Source: Paulinella micropora
Lineage: Eukaryota; Cercozoa; Imbricatea; Euglyphida
Length of the DNA: 47,118 nucleotides
Reading direction: 5' to 3'
Assembly: GCA_009731375.1 (NCBI GenBank)
Contig: BJOX01000101.1
Location: 701,201-748,318, forward strand
Shown piece by piece: positions 9,819 through 20,131 of this stretch. Every line of letters begins with the position of its first letter. The stretch's first letter is position 1. The notes below the pieces were generated by a model. It saw only the letters and a list, made by a program, of their open reading frames with translations, was not told the origin of the DNA and ran no database searches. The translations under genes and the position numbers were made by a program.

Positions 9819-11345
9819 ATGGCCGGAAGCACCAAAGCGAGCGCGCGACCATGGCCTGAGCCAGAGGAGCTGCACGGCTTTGCAGGGTGTCACCCTTTCG
9901 AGACAGCATTGCAGGATGATGACGAGGAAGAGGAAGAAGAAGAAGAGGAGCAGAAGGAGGAGAAAGAAGAGAAGGAGAGAGGGCAGGGCACGCTGCGAGA
10001 AGGGAAGGAGGACAGGAAGTGGGAGCCCGAAATGGGGGAGACGACCCTTTTTGGGCCGGGCTACCGTGGGGAAGCACCGCCACCGAATGGCAGCGGTGGT
10101 GCGGGAAGCAATGTCCCTGGGGGGCTGGCGAAGGCGAAGCGGGATCTGATCCGTGATGCACAGTGCTGTTTGCAGGTAACGCTGCCTTCGCGCTTCCTGT
10201 GCCGCCCGACACCGTTTGGCTCGGACGCGAGCAACGTGCTGACGGAGGGGTACAGCATGCTGGTGGCGCTGTGGTGGGCGATCGCGAGCCACCCACAGCT
10301 GCAAGGAAGCGGGTTGGGGTCGGGCGGGATCCCGCACAGCGTGAAGGCGATTTCGGTCTTGACGAACGAGAACAAGCAGGTGGTAGGGCACTCGCTTTGG
10401 CTGTGGATCAACCGGGTCGACTTTAACATGTGTCGTTTTGTGAACAAGCTGCTGAAACACCAGGGACAATACCAGACACCAGAAGACACAGGCTGCGACT
10501 CGGAGGACGAGGACGAAGAGCAAGGAGGGGCGGCGGAGGAGGCAGGTGAGGCCGAGCGCGAGGAGGGCGAGCTGGTGGAGACGGAGGCGGAGGAGGACGA
10601 GGCGAAGGGCCGTGGGCGCGGGGGACGGGGGGGGGCGAGGGGCGGCGCGCGCGGTGGCAGCGGCGGCAAGGGGCGAAGCTCCAGGGCCAAGACGCGGCCG
10701 CCCTTTACCAAGTGCCCGCTGGTGCTGGCGTACCGTCGGTATTTGCGGCAGGCGTGTGAGACGCTGGAGCGCTACACGAGCATGGTGAAGTACGTGCGCA
10801 TCCCGCGCGACGACGGGAAAGTACGCAAGTGCCTGCGCGACAGCGCGGGGGGTGGGCGTGTGCGCGCGGGCACGGTGCTGGACCCGGCGGTGTTTATGAG
10901 CCCTCAGTACATGCGTTTCGGGCTGCCGGCGGACGTTCTGCCGGAGCAGGTGCAGGAGAGCAGCTACTTCCGCGCTGGGGAGGGTTTTGTAGCGCCCTGG
11001 CCCAACTTCTTCTGGCGTCTGCCCGGCGGGCTCCCTTGCGCGTCGTTTGCGAACCTGTGCCTGCCGCTGCCGCGCCCGACGGACCTGGTGGAGGAAGCGC
11101 CGATGCCTGAAGAAGAGTTGCTGGCTGACTTGCTGGGGCAGGCGGGCGACAACCTGGAGCCGGCGCAGCTGCGGGCGGAGGCGCGGCGGCTGGCGCAGGA
11201 GCTGCGGCCGGCGAGTGGGGGCGGGGCAGCGGCGAACGAGGCGACGGTGCGGCGCATGATGGCGGAGGGGCGCGCGCGCATCCAGGCGGAGGTGGCGGCG
11301 AAGCGCACGCAACGGGCGTGGGACGAGGAGGAGAGCGCGCACTAC
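9819..11345 (+). pseudogene. N-terminal half of large P-loop ATPase gene, cut by a retroelement
   Basis: About 509 residues from ATG 9819. Residues 33-55 are an acidic run. Residues 100-210 form a folded domain with several Trp. Residues 225-265 are acidic. Residues 265-285 are an RGG-type glycine/arginine box, typical of nucleic-acid binding. The rest is a helical domain whose last 100 residues are Glu/Arg-rich. At about 11,345 the GC-rich coding sequence gives way to the 3' end of a minus-strand reverse transcriptase, and the frame ends soon after. A helicase-like half resumes on the same strand at 15,076 with matching composition, so I infer one gene disrupted by an insertion. The exact junction and any target-site duplication are not resolved. 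Confidence 0.6.
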
Positions 11346-12576
11346 ACTTGGCTTGCCGCTGCCGACGTCCGTGCACATACTCGTGCTGTCGTGGCCTCGG
11401 CCTTGACATAGCTGTTGTACAGCTGGCGAAGCTGGCCACGGCAGGACGTGCGTAAAACAACATTTGAGCCACGTAGGACATCAGGCCGAGGAGCCTCTCG
11501 AGCGTCTTGAGTTTGAAAAGAGAGCTGGTAGCAAGGCGGTTCAGGCCGGCGATCACGACGTCCCTCTTGTCATGCGGTAACTCGACGTACCAGTGTCCCT
11601 CCCGGGTGTCCTGGTACCAGCCCAACGCGCGGAAGGTCTGGTTCACTTCCTCCTTGTGCCACGGGATGCCGAAACGCTTCGATAGAGCCTTGAACTTCTT
11701 GAGCAAAGCGAAAGCACGTTCCCAGTTCTTGGCGATGATGTCGGAGTTGTCGACGTAGAGCTTCATGGGGATCGTCCGGTAAAGGTAGATGACTTCCAAA
11801 GCTCGAGAGAACCTATTCCACTGATCTGCAGCTGGCACACCGCCGAAACCCGGGCAGATTTGAACGTAGTACTCGGTTTTGCCGGTTTCCGGATTGCTGA
11901 CTGCCACCACGTGTTGCCAAAATACTGAAGGGTCCAGCGGGGTCTGTCTGTAGGCGTTTTTGATGTCGGCAATGAGCGCGACGCACCCTGGTCCCGCCTC
12001 AACGATCCTAGCCATTTGTCTGTCGTGCGAATAATACTCCACCCCATCGTCCGTTCGGGGGCATAGCTGATTAAATCAAAGGTGACGAGGGTACGACAAG
12101 TCATTGATAAGTCTCTTCTTCCCGTCCTCCGGGTGCCACTTGTCCTTGGGTATAGCATATTGCCGCGAAACAATCGCTTGGTTCTTCTCATCATCGTTGG
12201 GGAATGGTGGTCTAACGAACGGTCCCACCATGTAACCTTTGTTCACGCAGCTCAAGACTTCTTCATAGAGCTTCCGGTTGTCCTCGGGCGATAATCGGTC
12301 AACTATGGAATAGTCGCGGAGGAACTCTCCCGTGCCCCTGTAGAACGTTTGCGTGCCAGTGAGGAAGCCTTTCAACCATGTCACCTCGTCAGGCGGCAAG
12401 CACTGGTTTGCGTCGCTGAGGATCTCTTCTACGTTGAAAACCGTGGTGTACGGTTTGATCTTTCCCTTGCAGGGCGGCAGTACAAGTCTTTCACCCAGCA
12501 CGAACCTGGGCTCGTTCTCTTCCAACCCAAAGAAGCACCCTGAGCGTCCCCTCCCTCTCGAAACGAAACTCAACAA
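11346..12576 (-). pseudogene. Reverse transcriptase, YVDN variant, frameshifted
   Basis: Pieces in different frames together give an RT. A fingers region ends in RLINDLSYP near 12,100. Motif A is ADIKNAYRQTPLDP near 11,945-11,985. A GFGGVPAADQW stretch resembles the RT region B. Motif C is YVDN at 11,746-11,757, and a thumb-like YVELPHDKR/GLMSYVAQM region follows. The usual second catalytic Asp of YxDD is Asn; some DIRS-like RTs are recalled to have YVDN, so this need not be a mutation. A frameshift near 12,080 and loss of frame after 11,440 make it a pseudogene. Confidence 0.6.
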
Positions 12577-13476
12577 GAGCTATTCCTCCCCAGCGTCGAC
12601 CTGGGTCCGAAGTTCTCTCGAACCACACGTGCGTGGTGCAAGGCTCAACGCACTGGGCCTCCACCTTGCCTTCGTATCCCACGAGCGCAGCCACGTGCGC
12701 GGAGCGCAATCTATCGATCATTGAAGACAGAGATGCATTGGATGAAAAGGGGGAGAAAAACGACCAAAAGGGAAAGTCGTGCCACCACACACTGCCCCCT
12801 TCCACTTTGGACAACAAAGAGGGGGGAGACAGCAATGGCAGACTCCAATTTGGAAAGTTCTGACTAGCTACGGGCAAGCATGAGAACGACTTCTCAACTG
12901 CGCCGCTAGCTCTGACCTGAGATGGTGTTGAGTGAACCCAAGCACCCATCTCTTCTTCCGCCTCCTGTCTGGCCACTTCCCAAACCCACCTGGGCAAAGG
13001 GACAAAGTCGGCCTGAGACTTGGATGAAGGGTGAAGACTGACGAAAGGAGGGGTAACAGAAAGAGGAGAGGAGAGAGAAGAAGGAGGAGAGGAAGCAAAA
13101 GAAAGGGAAGAGGAAGAAGAAGGAGAGAAAGGTACACCAGCTTGAGTGGCACCGCCATCTCGCTGCTTACTTACGAAGGCAAAGGGAACAGACGAAGTGG
13201 GAGGAGTAGTAGTAGAAGAAGGAGTGGCAACAGTATAAGATGAAGGCGAAGAAACAACAGTAGAAGACGGAGTAACAGTAGCAACAGGAGTAACAGTAGA
13301 AGAAGGAGTAACAGTAGCAAGAGGGGAAGCATGGAAAGTAGAAGAAAGAGCATTACTAACAACCGATGGTGCGACAATAGGTGAAAAACAATTAATAACT
13401 GACGGTGCAACAGCAGACGAAGAAGAAAAAGAAGAAGAAGAAGAAGAAGAAGAAGAAGGAGAAGAAGGAGAAGAAG

Positions 13477-13508
<32 letters not shown>

Positions 13509-13775
13509 GAAAAGGAGAAAGAAGAAGAAGAAGAAGAAGAAGAAGAGGAGGAGGAGGAGGAGGAAGAAGAAGATAAAGAAGAAGAGAAAGAAGAAAAAGA
13601 AGAAAAAGAAGAAAAAGAATATGGGAAAGAAGAAGAAGAAGAAGAAGAAGAAGAAGAGGAGGAAGAAGAGGAGGAACAAGAAGAGAAAGAAGAAAAAGAA
13701 GAAGAAGAAGAAGAATAAGAAGAAGAAGGGGAAGAAGAAGAAGAAGAAAAAGAAGAAGAAGGAGAAGAAGAACAA

Positions 13776-13807
<32 letters not shown>

Positions 13808-13854
13808 AGCAGAAGAAGAAGAAGAAGAAGAAGAAGAAGAAGAAGAAGAAGAAG

Positions 13855-13886
<32 letters not shown>

Positions 13887-14527
13887 GTAGCAGTAGTAGT
13901 AGTAGTACTAGTAGTAGTAGTAGTAGTAGTAGTAGTAACTGACAAGGCAAAAGGATAAGTCACAGTTGAGATAAAACGAACAGGTGAGGGTAGAAGAGGA
14001 GAAGAAAGAGTTGAAACAGTAGTAGAAAGAGGGGAAGAGAGAAGGGGAACCCTCCGTACATCGGAGCTGACAAACATGTTAGGTAGGCCACTCTTACTCG
14101 GAGATGACATAATGGCACTACCTACAGACGACGAAAAGGAGTGTTGCGAGATGAGGGACGAACAAGGGGGGAGAACGAGGTGAGGAAAGCAGCAGACAAC
14201 CTGGGGGTACAGAATGGCCAAGCAAGTTTGGTTGACCGTCCTTTGGTTGTGAAGAACGACCGCTGGTGGCGGAAAAACCGGAAAAAAGAGAAGTTCTGGT
14301 GCGGGTGGCACCACCAGCAAAAAAGATGTGGAAGCCACCACACTCACATACTGCGGTGAACGGTGTTTCTTGTTGCGTTGAAGCGTGCTGGAAGGCGTTT
14401 TGTCTTTTTGTTCAACTTCAGCAGGGCATGCGACACCCTCACCAGGGTCCCACACCACTTCCCCACTCCCCACAACCACTGCATTGGAATTTGACGAAGT
14501 CGAGCACACCCTGAGGGTCGAAGGCAC
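12577..14527 (-). pseudogene. Ser-rich linker ORF of the DIRS-like element
   Basis: The minus frame is open from 14,527 and carries a Ser-dominated middle (about 190 residues almost all Ser) encoded by a TTC/TCC-type microsatellite. A Trp-rich non-repetitive region lies between 12,580 and 13,020 and leads into the RT in another frame. Probably the C-terminal gag/spacer of the retroelement. Large Leu, Phe and Lys ORFs in other frames of this repeat are artefacts. Confidence 0.35.
13420..13935. repeat. GAA-rich microsatellite then AGT repeats
   Basis: About 460 bases of near-perfect (GAA)n with GGA and AAA variants, followed by (AGT)n at about 13,880-13,935. On the minus strand it encodes the poly-Ser linker. 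Long GAA tracts can form triplex DNA. Confidence 0.9.
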
Positions 14528-15048
14528 TTCCGACCCAAAGCCTTTACCCTCAGGGCCTCTTCATCCTTGCTTAGGCTTCTTGAAGTCCCACTTGGTACTA
14601 GTAGAATTGGGGCAGGTGTCTTTACGGTGGTCCTTCTTGCCTGGGCAGGCTGGGCACGAATGACGAAACCGACAATTTTGCCATAGCTGCATACATCGCC
14701 CTCTGCCCAAGCCCAACACGCCTTGTTGATCAGTTTCCCTCGACGACCACCAGGTGTCGACTGACTAGTACTGTTGTTGTTACCATGGGAGGACGACCAC
14801 AGTTGGTTTCCCCCCCGGCCTGACACATCAACATAGGCGTTAGAAAGTGGTACGAGATGTACGTGGCAGAGTTCAGAAAACAAAGTGCCTTTGTGCCACT
14901 CTCCCAACTTAGACAAGCTCCTCACAGCCCAGTCCCATGCAGCAACAGAAGCAATAGTATATTTCCTCAACAGTAGTTCTACAAACCTGTAATGCTCCCA
15001 CATATCTGCTGCATGCGACGTCCAACACACAGAGTACAAACCAATCAT
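14344..15048 (-). pseudogene. Gag-like region with Cys/His zinc finger
   Basis: Helical N-terminal segment with several Trp, then a Gly/Asn/Ser stretch, then KACWAWAEGDVCSYG. A one-base shift in the frame at about 14,680 would continue it as a CRFRHSC-type finger, giving a Cys-Cys-Cys-His pattern with further cysteines. This is the finger type found at the end of gag in DIRS-like elements. The frameshift marks decay. Confidence 0.45.
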
Positions 15049-15075
15049 GATGCTGATTAGGNNNNNNNNNNGGAA

Positions 15076-17786
15076 ATGCAGAAGCTGCGCCGGCGCGTGG
15101 AGCCGTTGGTTCTGAGCACGCTGGGACGGGGCGGGGGTTGTTCGGACGCGCAGGCGGCGGCGTGGGAGCAGGTGCGCAAGGGCCGGCTGTCACCGTTCAC
15201 GCCGGGGCTGAAGCTTCCACCCTCGTTCTACTCGTACCAGGCGCTGCCCGTGAACAACCTGGGAGTGGCCGACTGCCAGTTGGTGCGCCTGAATACGTTG
15301 TTGGAGGCGATCTACCGGGGCCCACTGAACGAGGAGTTCCAGGTCTGTCTGGCGGCGGCGCAGACGGCCGGGGCCGTAGGCACGTTCTTTCACCTGCTGA
15401 TGTACGGCCCGCCCGGCACGGGCAAGTCGCATCTGCACCAGCTGCTGACGGAGCACTGCCTGCTGCAAGGGGCGGTACGCGCGCAGCTGGGGATGTCGGC
15501 CAAGGCGCTGGCCGGTAACTTCAACTTTATCGGGCAGGTGACGGTGATGGACGAGCTGCCCAAACACTACCGCGGCAACCACAACCCTAACATGGAGGAG
15601 GACGACAAGACCGAGATGATCAAGGCCATGCTGTGGTCCCGCAGCGTGGGGTTTTCGTACATGCGCACCGACCAGGACACCGGGCAGCGCTTCCACGAGT
15701 ACACGCAGGCGCAGGTGAGCGGGTCGCACCTGGTGAACACCAACACGCACCCTTCCCGGTTCGCGCAGCCGCTGCGGGATCGCTTCCACACGCGGTACGT
15801 GCCGGGGCGCGTCCGGCCGGGGTGCGAGGCGTGGCGCAATTTTGCGGGCGACGGNNNNNNNNNNAGCCACTGCGAGATCGCTTCCACACGCGGTACGTGC
15901 CGGGGCGCGTCCGGCCGGGGTGCGAAGCGTGGCGCAATTTTGCGGGCGACGGAGACGACGAGGAGGCAGAGGCACGGCGGCACGCGCTGGCGCGATGGGT
16001 CCGGGACAATGGCGCGCTGATCACGCTGTACTATTACTTGCAGTCGCTGGGCTTTGTGTCGCCCGTGAAACTGCACGTGACCTCCACGATCATGGAGGAG
16101 TTTTGTGTCGAGGCCATGAAGAAGGGGGTCAGGCGCCTGAATCTGCAGCGCTTCATCCACCGCCTGTGCGCCCTGATCAAGCTGGTAGCTATCCGCCGCG
16201 CCACTGAAATCGTATTTCACTCGTCGGTGAGCCCGCTGATTGACCCGGCGCTCGGTACCGATCACGGGCTGCCGCTGGGCAGACCCCCCTCGCTGGTGCA
16301 GCTTGCCTTTCTGGAGCCCTTCCTCAACGACGAAGACCCCAGCGTGATTATGCAGGCCGTCGGACTGCTCGCGCCACAGGAGCTGCAACAGCCGCAGCAG
16401 CGCCAGGTTCTATACAGCTTGGCGGAGGCCTTCTTCGGCCGTGCCGCTCGAGGAGAGGGAGGGGGGCCGGCGCGGCGCGGCGGCAGGGGTGGTGATGACA
16501 CGCGCAGCGGGCTCTACCGGGCCAGCGACCCTGCCGGTGATGGCAACGGCCATTACGACGACGATGACGGCGGCGGCAGCGGCGGCGGCAGGGGGGGCGG
16601 AGGGCGCCCGCCCTACAAGAAAAGGCGCGGCGGGGGGGAGGAGGCGGAGGAGGACGAAGACGAAGCCCGCGCTTGGGCCCCCGAGGAAACCAAAGAGGCC
16701 TACAAGTCCCCTTTTGTCGGGGAGTGCACCGAGGCGCTGCCGGTCACGGCCAGCGACGCCACTCAGCGCAGGTACTTGGAGGAAAGCAAGCTGAGCCGCG
16801 GCGTCTTTGAAAAGAACGAGCTGCGGCTGGTGCAGCAGCGCCGGGCCCGCGTCGAGGCGCTGGGGCTAGTGCGCGAGGGGCCGGGGGGCAACCTCGGCAC
16901 CTTTCTCCTGCCCAAGCAGCCCCCGCTCTTCCCCGAGCCCAACGACTTTGCTGCCTGCCGCAAGAAGCTGTTGCAGTTGGCCTGGCAGAACCGCCCCGAC
17001 GCCGATTCGCGCGATTACGAGGAGTACCGGCACGTGCTGGATCTGTTGCAGGACGAGAACGAACGCCCCGGGCCCGGGGGGGGCGCCGTCATCAAGCAGA
17101 CGCGCGACTAGTACTTCGAGATCCCCGAGGGCATTATGCTCTGGGGGTTGTGGCAGGACCTGCTGCAGAGGCTGATGCTGTTGCAGCTGCAGCGCGGCTA
17201 CGGTCGGCCGCGCCAGCTCCTCACGGGCCAGACGGACTACAAGTCCACCCACTACAACCTGACGGTCGTCAACCTACTGCCCGACGTCTTCTGTGGCTCC
17301 AGCACAGAGCCCCGCGCGCGACGAGAGCCGCTGGATCAGTCCCTGCAGACACAGCTCAACAAAGACCCCGCCGCCTTCGGCCTCTACCTCCGCGACAAGG
17401 CCCTGGCCGTTCGGGGCAACGACGAACGCCACGCCGCAGCCGCCGCCGCCGAGCCACGCTCGGACTACGCCGACTACGTGTATTGCCAGCACCACAAGGA
17501 GCTGCTGCTGCCCCGCAAGGACCTGCAGCGCCTCTCCCCCGCCGACCGCCTCGTCACTCTGCCCGACCACCTCCTTCTCAAGGCTATCCACCGTGCCGAC
17601 AAAAAGATACGCACCGAAAACGCGCGGCTCCTACGCGAAAACGAAAGCTTTGCGGGACTCTTCATGGGCGACGACGACGATGCAGAGCAACAGCTCCACT
17701 TGTACTCGTATGGCATGACGTCTGCTAACCAGACCCTAAATCTGCCTTCTGTCGAGGAGGAGGACGAGGAGGGGAAGAGGGGGTAG
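15076..17786 (+). pseudogene. P-loop ATPase / SF3-helicase-like half, with in-frame TAG
   Basis: Walker A GPPGTGKS at 15406-15429, Walker B VMDEL at 15544-15558, an LVNTNT strand (sensor 1 or SF3 motif C) at 15730-15747 and an RDRF arginine-finger-like motif at 15775-15786. This order fits a hexameric AAA+ or superfamily 3 helicase, expected to unwind or package DNA; I cannot decide between them. A helical domain, a Gly/Arg-rich linker (about 16,440-16,620) and an acidic stretch follow. A TAG at 17109-17111 interrupts the frame, which continues in the same phase for 225 more codons of ordinary coding sequence to 17786. A 10-N gap at 15855-15864 has duplicated flanks. ATG 15076 follows directly after another gap, so the upstream link to the 9819 half is inferred. 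Confidence 0.65.
15766..15952. repeat. 88-base overlap duplicated across a 10-N gap
   Basis: The 88 or so bases before the gap recur directly after it, with three differences, all G before the gap and A after it. The protein would be duplicated if read through. The natural reading is two contig ends that overlap but were not merged, coming from two slightly different copies or haplotypes. Confidence 0.85.
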
Positions 17787-17957
17787 ACAACTACGACCAC
17801 CACGCTCGGCGCAGATTGGTGGGGTGAACAAGGGGGGGGGGGAGAGGGAGATGTAGATAGATCTTTTCTTTGCTTTTTGTGTTTTTCTTTTTTTTTAGTT
17901 GCATTCTTATTTAAAACAAAAAACAAGAGCTTTAAAAAAAACTCCGTTCGGCCGGCC

Positions 17958-18806
17958 ATGTCCAAGTACTACTTCATGCCGGAGGGGTCCGGGTTCCGAG
18001 GTATGCCGGTCGTTTTGTTAATAGGACATTTGCTAGCAGTTCTGACGCTCTGGTATTTTTTATATTGGCGTTTACAAATACTGCGCCTAGTCAACGCAAG
18101 TGTCCGCTATGCCGTACCACCCGCTGTGGGGCAGGGGCCGCCTGCTTTACGTGTAGTACAAATCAGCGCTTACAACAGCCAACTCACTAGCAGTACCAGT
18201 CATCCAGGCCAAATCGCCTTGCTCAGCTTCTGCCACTTTTTGTCCTGGTGGTGCTTCTTTCTGGTGCCGTGGACCCTCGACGGTACCGCGCCGGCCGCAA
18301 GCATCGGCTGGGTGGTTGCCATGTGCCTCTACACCGCGCTGGCCCTGCGGCGCTTGATTTGGGCTTGCAAGCCACTGCCGCCAGCTCGAGTCTGGAAATT
18401 TGGGGTTCTTTTGTTGGGGCTAGTTTGCACCGCAGCGGCCCTCGTGAGCCAGCGTGCTTGGATTGTGTGGCTCATTCTCTTGTTGGGCCTGCTTGCCGTG
18501 GGCTTGGGTGAACGACGTACCGCACCCCCACCCGAAGCCGTGCCTATAGGCGTGCCCCCGCGTTATTTGCTCCAGACTATCGTTGTCGCGGGCCTGGCGT
18601 CTGCACTGGGCCTTATCGCTTCCCGGCTACAGGCCGCTAGCTGTTGCAGCCGCTTGTCTGACGTGTTGGCCTCGCTAGCTGCGGTTGGCTTTGTGCTCAT
18701 ATGGTGGCCGCTGTACTTGCAAACTGATCTCTACGAGACTGTAGCACAGAGCCAAGCCTCGCTTGCACGGCTGCGAGGACAAAGCATCACGCCTCTGCCC
18801 CTGTGA
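17958..18806 (+). CDS. Seven-hydrophobic-segment membrane protein
   Basis: 282 residues from ATG 17958. Seven hydrophobic segments lie at about residues 16-36, 86-106, 114-132, 147-165, 167-183, 205-223 and 236-254, with short loops and a soluble tail. No N-terminal signal peptide is apparent. The topology is that of a heptahelical receptor or transporter, but I see no DRY or NPxxY motif and do not call it a GPCR. A strong pyrimidine tract ending in AG (17879-17898) lies 59 bases before the ATG, a possible 5'-UTR splice acceptor. It follows the ATPase gene by 171 bases on the same strand. Confidence 0.7.
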   Translation: MSKYYFMPEGSGFRGMPVVLLIGHLLAVLTLWYFLYWRLQILRLVNASVRYAVPPAVGQGPPALRVVQISAYNSQLTSSTSHPGQIALLSFCHFLSWWCFFLVPWTLDGTAPAASIGWVVAMCLYTALALRRLIWACKPLPPARVWKFGVLLLGLVCTAAALVSQRAWIVWLILLLGLLAVGLGERRTAPPPEAVPIGVPPRYLLQTIVVAGLASALGLIASRLQAASCCSRLSDVLASLAAVGFVLIWWPLYLQTDLYETVAQSQASLARLRGQSITPLPL

Positions 18807-18853
18807 AGAACATACGCACTGGCGCAGGGTGTGTAGTGTGTAAGGTGCAGCAC

Positions 18854-18912
<59 letters not shown>

Positions 18913-18917
18913 TCCTC

Positions 18918-18953
<36 letters not shown>

Positions 18954-19128
18954 TNNNNNNNNNNNNNNNNNNNNNNNNNNNNNNNNNNNNNNNNNNNNNN
19001 NNNNNNNNNNNNNNNNNNNNNNNNNNNNNNNNNNNNNNNNNNNNNNNNNNNNNNNNNNNNNNNNNNNNNNNNNNNNNNNNNNNNNNNNNNNNNNNNNNNN
19101 NNNNNNNNGCGCCGTGCCCGGGACCCAA
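18807..19128. other. Poly-C tract and assembly gap
   Basis: About 100 bases of almost pure C (18852-18954) run into 154 N (18955-19108). No gene is visible. Only 20 bases separate the gap from the next ATG. Confidence 0.7.
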
Positions 19129-19719
19129 ATGCATCACTCTTTGGACCAGGCTTCTTGGTCGATAGTGCTGTCTTATCTTGAGACCAGCGATTGGCTGCGC
19201 GTTGTTTATGCCCTGTACCAAGAAAGGGAACGCGCCCACAGGCACCTGCGGGGAGCCTGTAAGCCACCAGACGCTGCAAAGGGGTTTGTGGATAGGCTGG
19301 TGCAGCACGCGCTGCAGAAGCTGTCACTGCAGTCTATCGCACAGCTGAGATGTCGGGTACGAGAAATGTGTTTGCAGTGTACGCAGCGCCGCTGCCGCAT
19401 TTCACCAAGGCATCTGTGCCTGAACCACGAAGCCTCCCGACCAGAGCCTTCGGTGATGGAGGCCGGCTGGGTTCTGCAGCAGCTTCGCGCGCCCTTGGGT
19501 TCGGCGCAGGTCGCCGATCTCTGCTTTGACTTTGTGCTAGTGCAGGGAGAGGCCACCCCGCGCTTACAAGTCCTGCAGTATTTCTTACAAAAAAACGCCA
19601 TAACAGCCGTGCGCTTCGAGCGGAAGCTCTTCTTCTGGGGAGAAGGCGGTTCACTTGGCGAGGCCTTGCATGCCTGGCGTGCTAGATACCCCAGCTTGTA
19701 CCGGAGCCGTCTAGTTTAG
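19129..19719 (+). CDS. F-box-like protein, otherwise unknown
   Basis: 196 residues from ATG 19129; the frame may extend into the gap. Residues 5-40 (SIVLSYLETSDWLRVVYAL and following) resemble an F-box: a helix with IL..YL followed by D-W-L and further helices, the SKP1-binding module of SCF ubiquitin ligases. A cluster of Cys (CLQCTQRRC, then C and H) follows near residues 83-106 and may bind zinc. The C-terminal half is mixed and unknown. F-box identity is tentative; it is supported a little by the RING proteins nearby, since viruses often carry several ubiquitin-ligase adaptors. Confidence 0.5.
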   Translation: MHHSLDQASWSIVLSYLETSDWLRVVYALYQERERAHRHLRGACKPPDAAKGFVDRLVQHALQKLSLQSIAQLRCRVREMCLQCTQRRCRISPRHLCLNHEASRPEPSVMEAGWVLQQLRAPLGSAQVADLCFDFVLVQGEATPRLQVLQYFLQKNAITAVRFERKLFFWGEGGSLGEALHAWRARYPSLYRSRLV

Positions 19720-19778
19720 CTGCCGTGCCTCACGGCTCTGCTCGCAACCCATTCCCTCCCCCCCCCTCCCTCCTTCTC

Positions 19779-19816
<38 letters not shown>

Positions 19817-20131
19817 TTCTTCTTTCTCGGGGAGGTTGGGGGCCGCAGGGAGATGATAGTGCAGGATGGGGGAAAAGGCATGGAGAGGGGAGGAAGGGGG
19901 GGTGGAAAGGAGAAGGGGGNNNNNNNNNNGGAAAGAGAGAGAGAGAGAGAGGAGGGAAGCCAGAAACTTTCTGCTGGGCTTTGGCGTTGCCTTGGTTCTA
20001 AGAAAAAACAACAAAAGACAGAAATTTAAAAAAAAGGTTTGAACGCCAAAAAAAGTCAGTGGTTACTTTTTTTGGGGGAGAAAAGGAGGAGGCTCTGCAC
20101 CAAGCTGTTCTGATTGTTCCTGCAGCCAAAA
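19720..20131. other. CT-repeat spacer with 10-N gap and AT-rich promoter-like stretch
   Basis: A (CT)n run at 19773-19810, a G-rich stretch, 10 N (19920-19929), then a (GA)n run. An AT-rich stretch (about 19,998-20,060) and a pyrimidine tract ending in CAG (20125) lie just before the next ATG. No gene seen. Confidence 0.5.

Larger units (their letters stand above)
11346..15061 (-). mobile_element. Decayed DIRS-like retroelement inserted in the ATPase gene
   Basis: Read on the minus strand it has a gag-like region with a zinc finger (about 14.3-15.05 kb), a poly-Ser region (12.9-14.1 kb) and a reverse transcriptase (11.4-12.6 kb). Several frameshifts separate the parts. The RT style (ADIKNAY motif A, YVDN in place of YVDD) and the Cys/His finger after the gag helices resemble DIRS-type elements. 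I see no tyrosine recombinase, and the element abuts a 10-N gap at 15062. A truncated Ty3-type element is the main alternative. It has lower GC than the genes on either side. Confidence 0.55.

Noticed and set aside
9633-11378. Long minus-strand ORF (581 codons) opposite the ATPase N-terminal half
   Set aside because: Arg/Pro/Leu-biased composition, typical of the antisense of GC-rich coding DNA, with no start or domain.
13171-13950. Long Leu-, Phe- and Lys-rich ORFs over the GAA tract
   Set aside because: They are frame artefacts of a trinucleotide microsatellite; only the poly-Ser frame connects to retroelement coding sequence.
17958-18806. Calling the seven-segment protein a GPCR
   Set aside because: Number of segments alone is not enough; no DRY, NPxxY or conserved disulfide pattern seen.
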